Source of the DNA: an uncultured Ruminiclostridium sp.
GTDB lineage: Bacteria; Bacillota; Clostridia; Oscillospirales; Acutalibacteraceae
Reading direction: 5' to 3'
Assembly: GCA_902490005.1 (NCBI GenBank)
Contig: CABUCM010000035.1
Location: forward strand, 1 to 28,747
Length of the DNA stretch: 28,747 bases
The notes under the pieces were generated by a model. The model searched no databases, was not told the DNA's origin, and worked only from the letters and a program-made list of their open reading frames with translations. Below, piece by piece: positions 1-7,359 of the stretch; position 1 is the stretch's first letter; each line of letters starts with the position of its first letter. The position numbers and the translations under genes are program-made.

Positions 1-87
1 TGCCTGTTCATGGAAAAATGATTGTATAGCCGGACGCCTTTTTCGTTTCACAGGGAAACTTTTTTCAAAATGTTCATACACTTTTCA

Positions 88-115
88 TTGATTTTCATCC
101 GGATATGAATATAAT
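88..115 (+). promoter_or_regulatory. Predicted sigma-A promoter of the MarR/ABC exporter operon
   Basis: A -35 element TTGATT (88-93) and a perfect -10 TATAAT (110-115) are separated by 16 bp, upstream of the first gene of the operon. The surrounding DNA is AT-rich. The start point would fall near 122, inside the inverted repeat listed next. This is a match by eye, with no experimental support. Confidence 0.65.
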
Positions 116-122
116 AATTAAA

Positions 123-136
123 TAACTTAATAGTTA
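123..136. promoter_or_regulatory. Inverted repeat, possible MarR operator
   Basis: The arms TAACT (123-127) and AGTTA (132-136) are separated by TAAT. The repeat lies just downstream of the -10 box and before the ribosome binding site, a usual place for an autoregulatory MarR site. The arms are short, so assignment as the operator of the adjacent regulator is inference from position. Confidence 0.4.
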
Positions 137-150
137 ACGAGGTGAATATT

Positions 151-627
151 ATGACAGGGTCCGGCGTGCGGACGGAAAGGTTTTTAGAGGTAATGACAAG
201 AATGCACCATGTTCTCCGGTGCCTTCCGCCCACAGGGGAGTTAAATAAAGGGGAATTTTATGTGCTGCACCACATTTTCCATCAGATGGACCAGGGAACT
301 GTGAACTATATCACGCCCACCGAGTTAAGCGGGGCCATGGAAGTGACAAAGCCGGCTATCAGTAAAATGCTGAATGTTTTGGAGGATAAGGGATATATTG
401 AAAGAAGGCAGGATTCCAAGGACCGGCGGGCGGTTTACGTTACGTTAACGGAAAAGGGCCGGGAAGCCCGGGACGAATCCACAAAAATCATGAAAACGGC
501 TGTTGACCGGATTATTGAGGAAATGGGCGCTGAGGCAACCGACCGGCTGATTGAGTCACTGCAAGATTTGCTGCGGGCCATGAGGGTTTGTTACCCCCAT
601 TACAAGGGCCTGAGGGAGGATAAATAA
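151..627 (+). CDS. MarR family transcriptional regulator
   Basis: This is a 158-residue winged-helix DNA-binding protein of the MarR family, probably repressing its own operon and the exporter behind it. The putative recognition helix is around residues 64-79 (EVTKPAISKMLN) and the wing around 84-98, with the typical DxxDRRxxxVxLTxKG pattern. The flanking helices would form the dimer interface. A GTG at 142 is in frame, but it lies inside the Shine-Dalgarno GAGGTG (139-144). That motif is well spaced for ATG 151, so 151 is preferred. The stop overlaps the next start by one base (TAATG), which implies translational coupling to the ABC exporter. MarR regulators next to heterodimeric ABC exporters often respond to the drug that the pump removes; the ligand here is unknown. 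Confidence 0.92.
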   Translation: MTGSGVRTERFLEVMTRMHHVLRCLPPTGELNKGEFYVLHHIFHQMDQGTVNYITPTELSGAMEVTKPAISKMLNVLEDKGYIERRQDSKDRRAVYVTLTEKGREARDESTKIMKTAVDRIIEEMGAEATDRLIESLQDLLRAMRVCYPHYKGLREDK

Positions 628-2780
628 TGAGAAGAATAGCAAGCTACTTAAAGAGGTTTCTCCTGCCGATTATCGGCATTGTGGCGCTGCTGGTAGTTCA
701 GGCGGTATGCGACCTGTCCCTGCCGGACTATACCAGTAAAATCGTCAACGTGGGAATCCAGCAGGGGGGTATCGAAAACCCAGTTCCGGAGCAGATCCGG
801 CAAAGCGAAATGGATAAGCTTTTGCTGCTGGTCCCGGAGGAGAATCAAAACGCCGTACTGGAAAAATATACGCTGAATACGGAGAAAAATCCGGCGGTGT
901 ATGAGCAGAAGCGGCTCAACGGCGAAGAGCAGGAGGCTTTAAACAGTATCTTAGAAAAGCCCATCTTTTTGGTTTATATGATGGAAAACGGGCAGATCGA
1001 AGGCATGCCGGCGGAGATCTCCCCGGAGATGCTTCAGGGCATGGCGGCCCAGGGAATCACTTTGGACCAGATGATGGACCAGCTTGACCAGAAGCTGGGG
1101 GAGATGGAAGGCAGCATTCTGGCTCAAAGCGATATTCTGTATGTACAGCAGGAATACGAAGCTTTGGGCATGGATGTGGGCGCGATTCAGATCCAATATA
1201 TCGTGATCTCCGGCTTGAAAATGCTAGGCCTGGCTCTGCTGGCCATGGTGGCCACCATCCTGGTGACGCTGTTTGCGTCCCGGATCGCGGCGGGCGTGTC
1301 GAAGAACCTGAGAAACGACGTGTTCCAAAAGGTAGTGGGCTTCTCCAACCAGGAATTTGAAAAGTTCTCCACCGCCTCTCTCATTACCAGGAGCACCAAC
1401 GATATCCAGCAAATCCAAATGCTTTTGGTATTGCTGCTGCGCATCGTGTTCTACGCGCCTATCGTGGCCGTGGGCGGCTGTATTATGGCCCTGCAAAAAA
1501 ACAGCTCTATGTTCTGGGTCATTGGCGTGGCCGTGGTGGCTGTGCTCAGCCTGGTGGTGGTGCTCTTTAGCATCACGATGCCCAAGTTTAAGCTGATGCA
1601 GAAGCTGGTGGATAAACTGAACCTGGTTTCCCGTGAAATCCTGTCCGGCTTGTGGGTGATCCGGGCTTTCGGCACCCAAAGGCATGAAGAGAAGCGTTTT
1701 GACGACGTGAACAAGGATTTAACCCAGACCAACCTGTTCGTCAACCGCGTTATGACCTGCATGATGCCTGCCATGATGCTGATCATGAACGGCGTCACCG
1801 TGCTGATCGTGTGGGTAGGCGCGGATAAGATCAATACCGGCGGGATGCAGGTGGGCGACCTGATGGCCTTTATCCAGTACACCATGCAGATCGTCATGTC
1901 TTTCCTGATGATCTCCATGATGTCCATTATGCTGCCCAGGGCGACGGTTTCCGCCAACCGTATCCAGGAGGTCCTGGATACCGAGATGGAGATCGCGGAC
2001 CCCCGGAAGCCCGAGGCTTTTGTCCCCTCGAAAACCGGCGTGGTGGAGTTCCAGGATGTGTCCTTCCGGTATCCCGGCGCGGAAGAGGATGTTCTTGAGA
2101 ATATCAGCTTTACCGCGAAAAAGGGAGAGACCACCGCGTTTATCGGGTCTACCGGCAGCGGCAAGTCCACCTTGATTAATCTTATTCCCAGATTTTACGA
2201 TGTGACCAAGGGCAGGATCCTGATAAACGGCAGGGATGTGCGTGACGTGGCACAACATGACCTGCGGGCGAGAATCGGCTATGTGCCGCAAAAGGGCGTG
2301 CTGTTCTCCGGTACCATTGAATCCAACCTGAAATACGGCGGCGATTTTATCACCGACAAGGATATGGAAGAAGCGGCCCACATTGCCCAGGCCACGGAAT
2401 TCATCGAGGCCAAGCCCGAGGGTTACGATTCGGAAATTTCCCAGGGCGGCGGCAATGTGTCGGGCGGCCAGAAGCAAAGGCTTTCCATCGCCAGGGCCAT
2501 CGCCAAGCACCCGGAGATTTATATTTTCGACGACAGCTTCTCCGCGCTGGATTATAAGACCGACGTGTCTCTGCGAAAAGAGCTCAAGGAGAAAACTGCC
2601 GGCGCCACGGTTTTGATCGTTGCCCAGCGGATCAGCACGATTCTCCACGCGGAACAGATCATCGTGCTGGACGAGGGGAAAATCGTAGGCAAGGGAACCC
2701 ATGAGGAACTCCTGGAGTCCTGCGAGGTTTACCAGCAGATCGCCTTATCTCAGCTGTCAAAGGAGGAATTGGGCAAATGA
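627..2780 (+). CDS. ABC exporter subunit with degenerate ATPase site (heterodimer partner 1)
   Basis: This 717-residue half-transporter has an N-terminal transmembrane domain and a C-terminal ATPase. Walker A is GSTGSGKST (507-515), the signature is VSGGQ (611-615) and the Walker B Asp is D635. The residue after it is D636 where a catalytic Glu is expected, and the H-loop His is Q667 (VAQRIST). This subunit therefore carries the non-catalytic site residues, as in TM287 or BmrC-type heterodimers. Between TM1 (about 13-30) and TM2 (about 190-215) lies a hydrophilic, Glu/Gln/Met-rich stretch of some 150 residues, probably extracytoplasmic. It is much longer than the loop in ordinary exporters. 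The start follows GGGAGGA at 614-620. The last four bases overlap the partner gene. The substrate is unknown; multidrug or lipid-like efflux is the family expectation. Confidence 0.93.
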   Translation: MRRIASYLKRFLLPIIGIVALLVVQAVCDLSLPDYTSKIVNVGIQQGGIENPVPEQIRQSEMDKLLLLVPEENQNAVLEKYTLNTEKNPAVYEQKRLNGEEQEALNSILEKPIFLVYMMENGQIEGMPAEISPEMLQGMAAQGITLDQMMDQLDQKLGEMEGSILAQSDILYVQQEYEALGMDVGAIQIQYIVISGLKMLGLALLAMVATILVTLFASRIAAGVSKNLRNDVFQKVVGFSNQEFEKFSTASLITRSTNDIQQIQMLLVLLLRIVFYAPIVAVGGCIMALQKNSSMFWVIGVAVVAVLSLVVVLFSITMPKFKLMQKLVDKLNLVSREILSGLWVIRAFGTQRHEEKRFDDVNKDLTQTNLFVNRVMTCMMPAMMLIMNGVTVLIVWVGADKINTGGMQVGDLMAFIQYTMQIVMSFLMISMMSIMLPRATVSANRIQEVLDTEMEIADPRKPEAFVPSKTGVVEFQDVSFRYPGAEEDVLENISFTAKKGETTAFIGSTGSGKSTLINLIPRFYDVTKGRILINGRDVRDVAQHDLRARIGYVPQKGVLFSGTIESNLKYGGDFITDKDMEEAAHIAQATEFIEAKPEGYDSEISQGGGNVSGGQKQRLSIARAIAKHPEIYIFDDSFSALDYKTDVSLRKELKEKTAGATVLIVAQRISTILHAEQIIVLDEGKIVGKGTHEELLESCEVYQQIALSQLSKEELGK

Positions 2781-4624
2781 GCGAGAACAAAGCACCTATG
2801 AAACGAAGAGGCCCAATGGGCGGTCATGGCGGCATGGCGATGTCCACGGAAAAAGCCAAGGACTTTAAAGGCACCATGAAAACCCTTTGGGGCTATCTTG
2901 CCAAATATAAATTCGCCATTATATTGGTCGCTATTTTTGCGGTGGGAAGCACCATCTTCTCCATTGTAGGCCCGAAAATCCTGGGCAACGCCACCACGGA
3001 GCTTTTCAACGGCCTGATGGATAAATTGCAGGGGGGCTCCGGCATCAACTTTGGAAAAATCGGGGAAATCCTCCTGTTCCTCATCGGCTTGTATGTGGTC
3101 AGCGCCCTGTTCAGCTTTATCCAGGGTTTCATTATGACCAATGTGTCCCAAAAGCTGACCTACCGCCTGCGGAAAAATATTTCGGAAAAAATCGGCAGAA
3201 TGCCCATGCGGTATTTTGACGGGCAGACCCACGGCGAGGTGCTGTCCCGGATTACAAACGATATCGATACCCTGAGCCAGAGCCTGAACCAGAGCATTAC
3301 CCAATTGATTACCAGCGCCACCATGCTCGTGGGTATTTTGGTTATGATGTTCTCCATCAACTGGATCATGACCCTGGTCTCTCTGCTGATCCTGCCCCTT
3401 TCGCTGGGGATCATTACCAGGATCATCAAAAAATCCCAGAAGTATTTCAAGGCCCAGCAGGAGTATTTAGGCCACGTGAACGGACAGGTGGAAGAGGTGT
3501 TCGGCGGCCACAATGTGGTGAAGGCCTTCAACGCGGAGAAGAAGGTCACAGAGGAATTCCAAAAGACCAACGAAATCCTTTACGGCTCCGCCTGGAAAAG
3601 TCAGTTTTTATCCGGCATGATGATGCCGATTATGAATTTTGTCAGTAACATCGGCTATGTGGCTGTGGCGGTGCTGGGGGGCGTTTTCTCTATCCAGGGG
3701 ATCATTACGGTGGGTAACATCCAGTCCTTTATCCAGTACAATAAAATGTTCACACAGCCCATTCAGCAGATCGCCCAGGTGAGCAACCTGTTCCAGTCCA
3801 CCGCCGCGGCGGCGGAGCGGGTCTTTGAGTTCCTGGAAGAGTCGGAAGAGGATCAGACGGTGGAAAACCCGGCCTCCATTGAAAACCGGGCGGGCAACGT
3901 GGAGTTTGAGGATGTCAACTTCGGCTATCTGGCCAATAAGACCATTATCAACGATTTCAGCGCCCATGTGAAAGCGGGGCAGAAGGTAGCCATCGTCGGC
4001 CCTACCGGCGCGGGGAAAACCACTATGGTAAAGCTGCTGATGAGGTTTTATGACGTCAGCGGCGGCGCGATTCTGGTGGACGGCGACGATATCCGCCGGT
4101 TTAACCGGGATGAACTGCGGCAGATGTTTGGCATGGTGCTCCAGGATACCTGGCTGTTCAACGGCACCATTATGGAAAACATCCGCTACGGCCGGCTGGA
4201 CGCTACCGACGAGGAGGTCATCGCGGCGGCAAAAGCGGCTCATGTCCACCATTTTATCAAGACCTTGCCCGATGGCTACAATATGGTGCTGAATGAGGAA
4301 GGCACCAACGTTTCCCAGGGGCAAAAGCAGCTTTTGACCATCGCCAGGGCAATTCTGGCGGATCCGAAGATTTTGATTCTGGATGAGGCCACCAGCTCGG
4401 TGGATACCAGAACGGAAATCCGGATTCAAAAGGCCATGGATAACCTGATGCAGGGCCGCACCAGCTTTGTCATCGCCCACCGGCTTTCCACCATTCGGGA
4501 TGCGGATTTGATCCTGGTGATGAAGGACGGCGACATTGTGGAGCAGGGCACCCACGAGGAGCTGCTGCTGAAAAACGGCTTTTACGCGGAGCTTTACAAT
4601 TCCCAGTTTGAAGAGGCCGTATAA
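2777..4624 (+). CDS. ABC exporter subunit with consensus catalytic ATPase site (heterodimer partner 2)
   Basis: This is a 615-residue half-transporter. A Gly/Met/His-rich cytoplasmic N-terminus (about 1-40) is followed by a six-helix membrane domain and an ATPase. Walker A is GPTGAGKTT (408-416), the signature is VSQGQ (512-516), Walker B ends in D536-E537 with a proper catalytic Glu, and the H-loop His is H568 (IAHRLST). It complements the upstream subunit: each supplies what the other lacks, so an obligate heterodimer with one hydrolytic site is expected. The start codon lies in an ATGA overlap with the upstream stop, 10 bases after AGGAGG. A strong terminator follows directly, so the operon is MarR plus two exporter subunits. 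The family call is solid; the transported compound cannot be read from sequence. Confidence 0.94.
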   Translation: MSENKAPMKRRGPMGGHGGMAMSTEKAKDFKGTMKTLWGYLAKYKFAIILVAIFAVGSTIFSIVGPKILGNATTELFNGLMDKLQGGSGINFGKIGEILLFLIGLYVVSALFSFIQGFIMTNVSQKLTYRLRKNISEKIGRMPMRYFDGQTHGEVLSRITNDIDTLSQSLNQSITQLITSATMLVGILVMMFSINWIMTLVSLLILPLSLGIITRIIKKSQKYFKAQQEYLGHVNGQVEEVFGGHNVVKAFNAEKKVTEEFQKTNEILYGSAWKSQFLSGMMMPIMNFVSNIGYVAVAVLGGVFSIQGIITVGNIQSFIQYNKMFTQPIQQIAQVSNLFQSTAAAAERVFEFLEESEEDQTVENPASIENRAGNVEFEDVNFGYLANKTIINDFSAHVKAGQKVAIVGPTGAGKTTMVKLLMRFYDVSGGAILVDGDDIRRFNRDELRQMFGMVLQDTWLFNGTIMENIRYGRLDATDEEVIAAAKAAHVHHFIKTLPDGYNMVLNEEGTNVSQGQKQLLTIARAILADPKILILDEATSSVDTRTEIRIQKAMDNLMQGRTSFVIAHRLSTIRDADLILVMKDGDIVEQGTHEELLLKNGFYAELYNSQFEEAV

Positions 4625-4631
4625 CAAAAGG

Positions 4632-4667
4632 AAATCCCCGAGGCAAAAACCGCCTTGGGGATTTTTC
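4632..4667 (+). terminator. Intrinsic terminator of the exporter operon
   Basis: AAATCCCCGAGGC (4632-4644) pairs with GCCTTGGGGATTT (4652-4664) with one G-U wobble and a 7-base loop, followed by a T-rich tail. It begins 8 bases after the exporter stop codon. Confidence 0.9.
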
Positions 4668-4753
4668 ACTTTTTTCCAGAAAGAATAAAGAGAAAATAAA
4701 GCAGGGATTTTCTGCCGGTTCCGGCTTAAAAAACGCGAAATCCTGTTTGCCTC

Positions 4754-4782
4754 TTTTCATATGGAAGGTTTTCCTGTATAAT
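4754..4782 (+). promoter_or_regulatory. Predicted promoter of the ADP-ribosylglycohydrolase gene
   Basis: A perfect TATAAT (4777-4782) lies 17 bp after a weak -35 TTTTCA (4754-4759) and 38 bases before the start codon. The -10 is convincing; the -35 is only a partial match. Confidence 0.5.
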
Positions 4783-4820
4783 ATAGTCACTAGTACTAAA
4801 AAAAGAGCAGGTAGTCAAGT

Positions 4821-5633
4821 ATGTATGGTGCAATATTGGGCGATATTGCCGGCTCGAAATATGAGTTCAGCAGGCCCGAAAAGTTCGATCCCTGGAAAGT
4901 AAAAATATTCGCCAATGATTGCTGTTTCACAGATGATACGGTGATGACCATCGCGACAAAATACGCAATTTTAAAAGGCACGCCCTATGCGAAAGCCTAT
5001 GGCGTTTTTGGGCGCAAATACCCTAACGTGGGCTATGGCTCCATGTTTAAAAGATGGATTGACAGCTATTGTGAACGCGGATATAATAGCTACGGAAACG
5101 GGTCCGCCATGCGGGTCAGTTTTCTTGGCGAACATTTCAGCACCTTGAAAAGGGTAGAGGAAGAGGCGGAAAAAAGCGCCGTATGCACTCATAACCATCC
5201 AGAGGGGATCAAAGGGGCCCAGGCCATCGCGGGCTGCGTTTATCTGGCGAAAAACGGCGCCTCGAAAAAAGAAATCAAGAGTTATGTGCAAAAAAAATAT
5301 GGCTATTCCCTGAATAAACGGCTCAGCTTTTACCGTGTGTTTTCCAAGGTTGACATGTCCTGCCAGAAATCGGTTCCTTTGGCGGTACAGTGCTTTTTGG
5401 AAAGCGATTCCTGGGAGGAATGTATCCGCAACGTGTTCAGTGTGAAATGCGATACCGACACCATCGGCGCTATCGCCGGCGGCATCGCGGAGGCTTATTT
5501 TCACGGCACAGGTTTTGATGAGGACGCTGTTTTAAGGCAGTTTTTGATTAAACCCAATAAATTTGGCGTTATGGATCCTTTTTTATATGAATGGGCAACC
5601 GCAAAACACAAAGAAAGTGGTGAGTCATCATAA
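4821..5633 (+). CDS. ADP-ribosylglycohydrolase family protein
   Basis: This 270-residue protein of the DraG/ARH fold would remove ADP-ribose from modified proteins or small molecules using two Mg ions. GDIAG stands at residues 7-11 and the metal-binding TDDT at 37-40. A GNGSAMRV motif follows in the middle, and the C-terminal metal motif DTDTIGAIAGG begins at 211. All three metal-binding regions are intact, so activity is expected. It is slightly shorter than typical DraG proteins (about 300 residues). No signal peptide is present, so it is cytoplasmic. The start has a modest GCAGGT ribosome site 9 bases upstream. The next gene follows with almost no gap, and its reading frame may overlap this stop codon, so the two probably form an operon. 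The substrate is unknown. Confidence 0.9.
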   Translation: MYGAILGDIAGSKYEFSRPEKFDPWKVKIFANDCCFTDDTVMTIATKYAILKGTPYAKAYGVFGRKYPNVGYGSMFKRWIDSYCERGYNSYGNGSAMRVSFLGEHFSTLKRVEEEAEKSAVCTHNHPEGIKGAQAIAGCVYLAKNGASKKEIKSYVQKKYGYSLNKRLSFYRVFSKVDMSCQKSVPLAVQCFLESDSWEECIRNVFSVKCDTDTIGAIAGGIAEAYFHGTGFDEDAVLRQFLIKPNKFGVMDPFLYEWATAKHKESGESS

Positions 5634-5668
5634 CAGTTATCACTTACCAGTCAAAACGAGTCTTACAA

Positions 5669-6133
5669 ATGATCCGTTCCGGTAAGGTTTACCGGGCCCA
5701 TCGTAATATCGGTATGGATAGGGCTTATTCCGCCCTGGTGGATATCCTGGGGCTTCACTGTGAGTGCCCAATTTTCGGCTGCCTGCGGTTTCACCGGCAA
5801 TGCACCAATGGGAAGGTTTCTTCCTCGGCAAAGCTGGTGCTGAAGGTTCCTGAAGAGTATGTTAAGTTGACGGAATACTCTGTTTGGGCTGATTTTATGT
5901 ACCATATCCGCTTTACCAAGCCCAGCGATTACACCATGGTATCGGTGGACGCGGTGGAACAGCTTTCTCAGGCCCAGCTGGATAAAATGATTCATTCCCT
6001 GAAAAAGCAGCGCAAGCCCTTTGCCTATTACTGCCCCCAGGCTATTTTAGAGGAAATCCGGCCGGAATGGCTGGTGGATTACGACCTGCATACCAAAGAA
6101 AGCTTTTGGGAGCGGCGCAAAAGAAAGTATTGA
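5669..6133 (+). CDS. Uncharacterised protein paired with the ADP-ribosylglycohydrolase
   Basis: I do not recognise this gene with certainty. From ATG 5669 it encodes 154 residues with four clustered cysteines (C31, C33, C38, C45), a block VPEEYVKLTEYSVWADF and a C-terminal EEIRPEWL. The tail is very basic (ERRKRKY). No membrane segment or signal is visible. ATG 5669 has no good ribosome site. The frame stays open upstream to a stop at 5621-5623, and the extra codons read ITVITYQSKRVLQ. These look like a natural first strand, so the true start could be a rare ATA at 5630, overlapping the TAA of the previous gene. The ITYQS...G.vYRA opening and the VPEEYVKLTEY block vaguely recall DUF3841 proteins and the first strand of ADP-ribosyltransferase folds. 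That is a weak impression only. Position implies co-expression with the hydrolase. Confidence 0.72.
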   Translation: MIRSGKVYRAHRNIGMDRAYSALVDILGLHCECPIFGCLRFHRQCTNGKVSSSAKLVLKVPEEYVKLTEYSVWADFMYHIRFTKPSDYTMVSVDAVEQLSQAQLDKMIHSLKKQRKPFAYYCPQAILEEIRPEWLVDYDLHTKESFWERRKRKY

Positions 6134-6142
6134 AAAGGTTCC

Positions 6143-6187
6143 GTCCCAGGGTTCGGAAAAAGGGCTTTGGGACAGTTTGTTTTTTTG
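6143..6187 (+). terminator. Probable intrinsic terminator after the ADP-ribosylglycohydrolase pair
   Basis: GTCCCA (6143-6148) pairs with TGGGAC (6168-6173), and the stem can continue inward through wobble pairs to a GGAAAAA loop. It is followed by AGTTTG and seven T's. Several inner pairs are G-U, so it is weaker than the other terminators in the window. Confidence 0.55.
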
Positions 6188-6219
6188 ATAAGTTTTTTAT
6201 GGAATTTAGAGCTTTTCCC

Positions 6220-6248
6220 TTGACATTCGGCGGTAATTTGGATATAAT
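6220..6248 (+). promoter_or_regulatory. Perfect consensus promoter of tRNA-Ser
   Basis: TTGACA (6220-6225), a 17-bp spacer and TATAAT (6243-6248) match the sigma-A consensus exactly, 32 bases upstream of the mature tRNA 5' end. This strength fits a stable RNA gene. Confidence 0.9.
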
Positions 6249-6279
6249 AATCTGGCGTTCTAAAAATAGAATACCATAG

Positions 6280-6372
6280 GGAGAGATGTCCGAGCTGGTC
6301 GAAGGAGCACGACTGGAAATCGTGTAAGCCGTTAAAGCGGCTTCTGGGGTTCGAATCCCCATCTCTCCGCCA
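6280..6372 (+). tRNA. tRNA-Ser (anticodon GGA)
   Basis: The acceptor stem is GGAGAGA (6280-6286) with TCTCTCC (6362-6368), followed by discriminator G and an encoded CCA (6370-6372). The anticodon loop reads CT-GGA-AA between ACGA and TCGT arms, giving a serine anticodon that reads UCC and UCU. A long variable arm (AAGCCG...CGGCTT), diagnostic of class II tRNAs, precedes the T arm GGGG-TTCGAAT-CCCC. All cloverleaf parts are intact. Confidence 0.97.
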
Positions 6373-6422
6373 TATGAAATTAGCCGAAACGTCTTGCTTT
6401 TTGCAGAGGGGATATTCGGCTG

Positions 6423-6468
6423 CAAAATAAGCAGGGTCGTTTCATGACTCTGCTTATTTTGTTGTTTT
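6423..6468 (+). terminator. Intrinsic terminator between tRNA-Ser and the HNH gene
   Basis: CAAAATAAGCAGGGTC (6423-6438) pairs with GACTCTGCTTATTTTG (6446-6461) with a single wobble and a 7-base loop, followed by TTGTTTT. The AGGAGG of the HNH gene starts at 6469, directly after the T tract. Upstream, AGCCGAA (6382-6388) and TTCGGCT (6415-6421) form a further 7-bp inverted repeat of unclear role. Confidence 0.88.
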
Positions 6469-6483
6469 AGGAGGCGTTTTTTC

Positions 6484-7287
6484 ATGTCAAAAGAAATGCA
6501 ACGGCGCTTTATCCTGTTATTATCCGCATATGTTAATAAAAATAATTGCTCAAAAAAGTGTATACTAGATTATATTAAGGATAATAACTGGATAATTATT
6601 TCTGAACGTGATAAACAGCTTAATCCAAAAATAAATGAGCCTATTTGGAGAAATGAATTGGCTTTTGTTAGAAAGCATCTTGTTTCAGAAAATTATATTT
6701 GTAATGATGAAATAAATCAATGGAAAATAACTCTTTCCGGAGTAGAATATTTGGCTTATCTTTTTGAGTGCCTTAGGGTTTCCGAACACGCGCTATTGAC
6801 GGAAAAAGCTATGGCCGACGCGGAAATAATCATGCAGGAAATTCTTTTATCAGCAGTTTCGGCTGAGTCGAATAAAAAAGAAAAAGTAAATGTGATACCC
6901 ACTAAGGCTGAAAGGGAAATCATTGTAAAGCAAAGAGTTGGACAAGGTACCTTTCGTAAAAAATTAATTGCACGATCGCATGTTTGTCAAATATGTGGTT
7001 TATCACACGAAAGTCTTTTGCGGGCCAGTCATATAAAACCATGGGTTAACAGCAGTATTATGGAAAAGCTGGATATTAATAACGGCCTGTTGCTCTGTGC
7101 CCTGCATGATAGCTTATTTGATAAGGGGCTTATTACCTTTTCTTCTACAGGAAGGATCATAATATCGAACCTTCTCACGCAAAGGGACCGGGAAATTTTA
7201 AATCTAAATTCTATGCTAGAAATACATATTTTAGATGCCCAAAAACAATACATGCGGTATCACAGAGAACATGTATTTCAAAATTAG
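6484..7287 (+). CDS. HNH endonuclease, probable restriction-type, AT-rich
   Basis: This 267-residue predicted nuclease has an N-terminal part (about 1-95) that looks like a winged-helix DNA-recognition domain of the kind found in Mrr-type proteins. The C-terminal part is an HNH domain of the HNH_2 type. The GQGTFRKKL lead-in is at 153-161, C168 and C171 form a CxxC pair, and the nuclease residues are H183 (ASHIKPW), N200 (NNGLLL) and H208 (ALHDSLFDKGL). No methyltransferase gene is adjacent, so a modification-dependent (type IV-like) or solitary nuclease is possible. AGGAGG (6469-6474) fixes ATG 6484. The gene is clearly more AT-rich in codon use than its neighbours, suggesting recent acquisition. 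It sits between tRNA-Ser and a degenerate copy of the tRNA 3' end. No promoter of its own was found after the terminator. Confidence 0.88.
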   Translation: MSKEMQRRFILLLSAYVNKNNCSKKCILDYIKDNNWIIISERDKQLNPKINEPIWRNELAFVRKHLVSENYICNDEINQWKITLSGVEYLAYLFECLRVSEHALLTEKAMADAEIIMQEILLSAVSAESNKKEKVNVIPTKAEREIIVKQRVGQGTFRKKLIARSHVCQICGLSHESLLRASHIKPWVNSSIMEKLDINNGLLLCALHDSLFDKGLITFSSTGRIIISNLLTQRDREILNLNSMLEIHILDAQKQYMRYHREHVFQN

Positions 7288-7291
7288 AAAA

Positions 7292-7319
7292 GTCCGAATT
7301 TCATACTACCCCTCCGCCA
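7292..7319. repeat. Degenerate copy of the tRNA-Ser 3' end (candidate attachment-site remnant)
   Basis: Five bases after the HNH stop, GTCCGAAT (7292-7299) resembles the tRNA T-loop GTTCGAAT (6349-6356). After a four-base insertion it ends in CTCCGCCA (7312-7319), identical to the last eight bases of the tRNA (6365-6372). The T stem no longer pairs, so this is not a functional tRNA. Such repeats usually mark the far end of an element inserted at a tRNA 3' end. The match is imperfect and could be a decayed tRNA gene instead. Confidence 0.5.
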
Positions 7320-7352
7320 AAAAGGCTGCCGGCTTTTACCGGCAGCCTTTTT
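7319..7352 (+). terminator. Strong intrinsic terminator after the HNH gene
   Basis: AAAAAGGCTGCCGG (7319-7332) pairs perfectly with CCGGCAGCCTTTTT (7339-7352) around a 6-base loop. The A and T flanks make it potentially active in both directions. It starts exactly at the end of the degenerate tRNA 3' copy, as a terminator behind a tRNA would. Confidence 0.92.
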
Positions 7353-7359
7353 ATATTTA

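Noticed and set aside
1..29. A short open frame ending TAG, possibly the tail of an upstream gene
   Set aside because: Only eight codons are visible, too few to support a gene.
45..66. Hairpin GTTTC-ACAGG-GAAAC followed by T's, a possible terminator of an upstream gene
   Set aside because: A five-base, AT-leaning stem is too weak to call without knowing the upstream gene.
1719..2702. Long minus-strand open frames opposite the exporter genes (also 3608-4669, 23357-24454 and 26275-27369)
   Set aside because: They lie wholly opposite well-identified genes, have His/Gly/Arg-rich shadow composition and lack ribosome sites.
4690..4740. Small hairpins (GCAG/CTGC and GCCGG/CCGGC) between the exporter terminator and the next promoter
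   Set aside because: Very short stems without a T tract or any other signal; likely chance.
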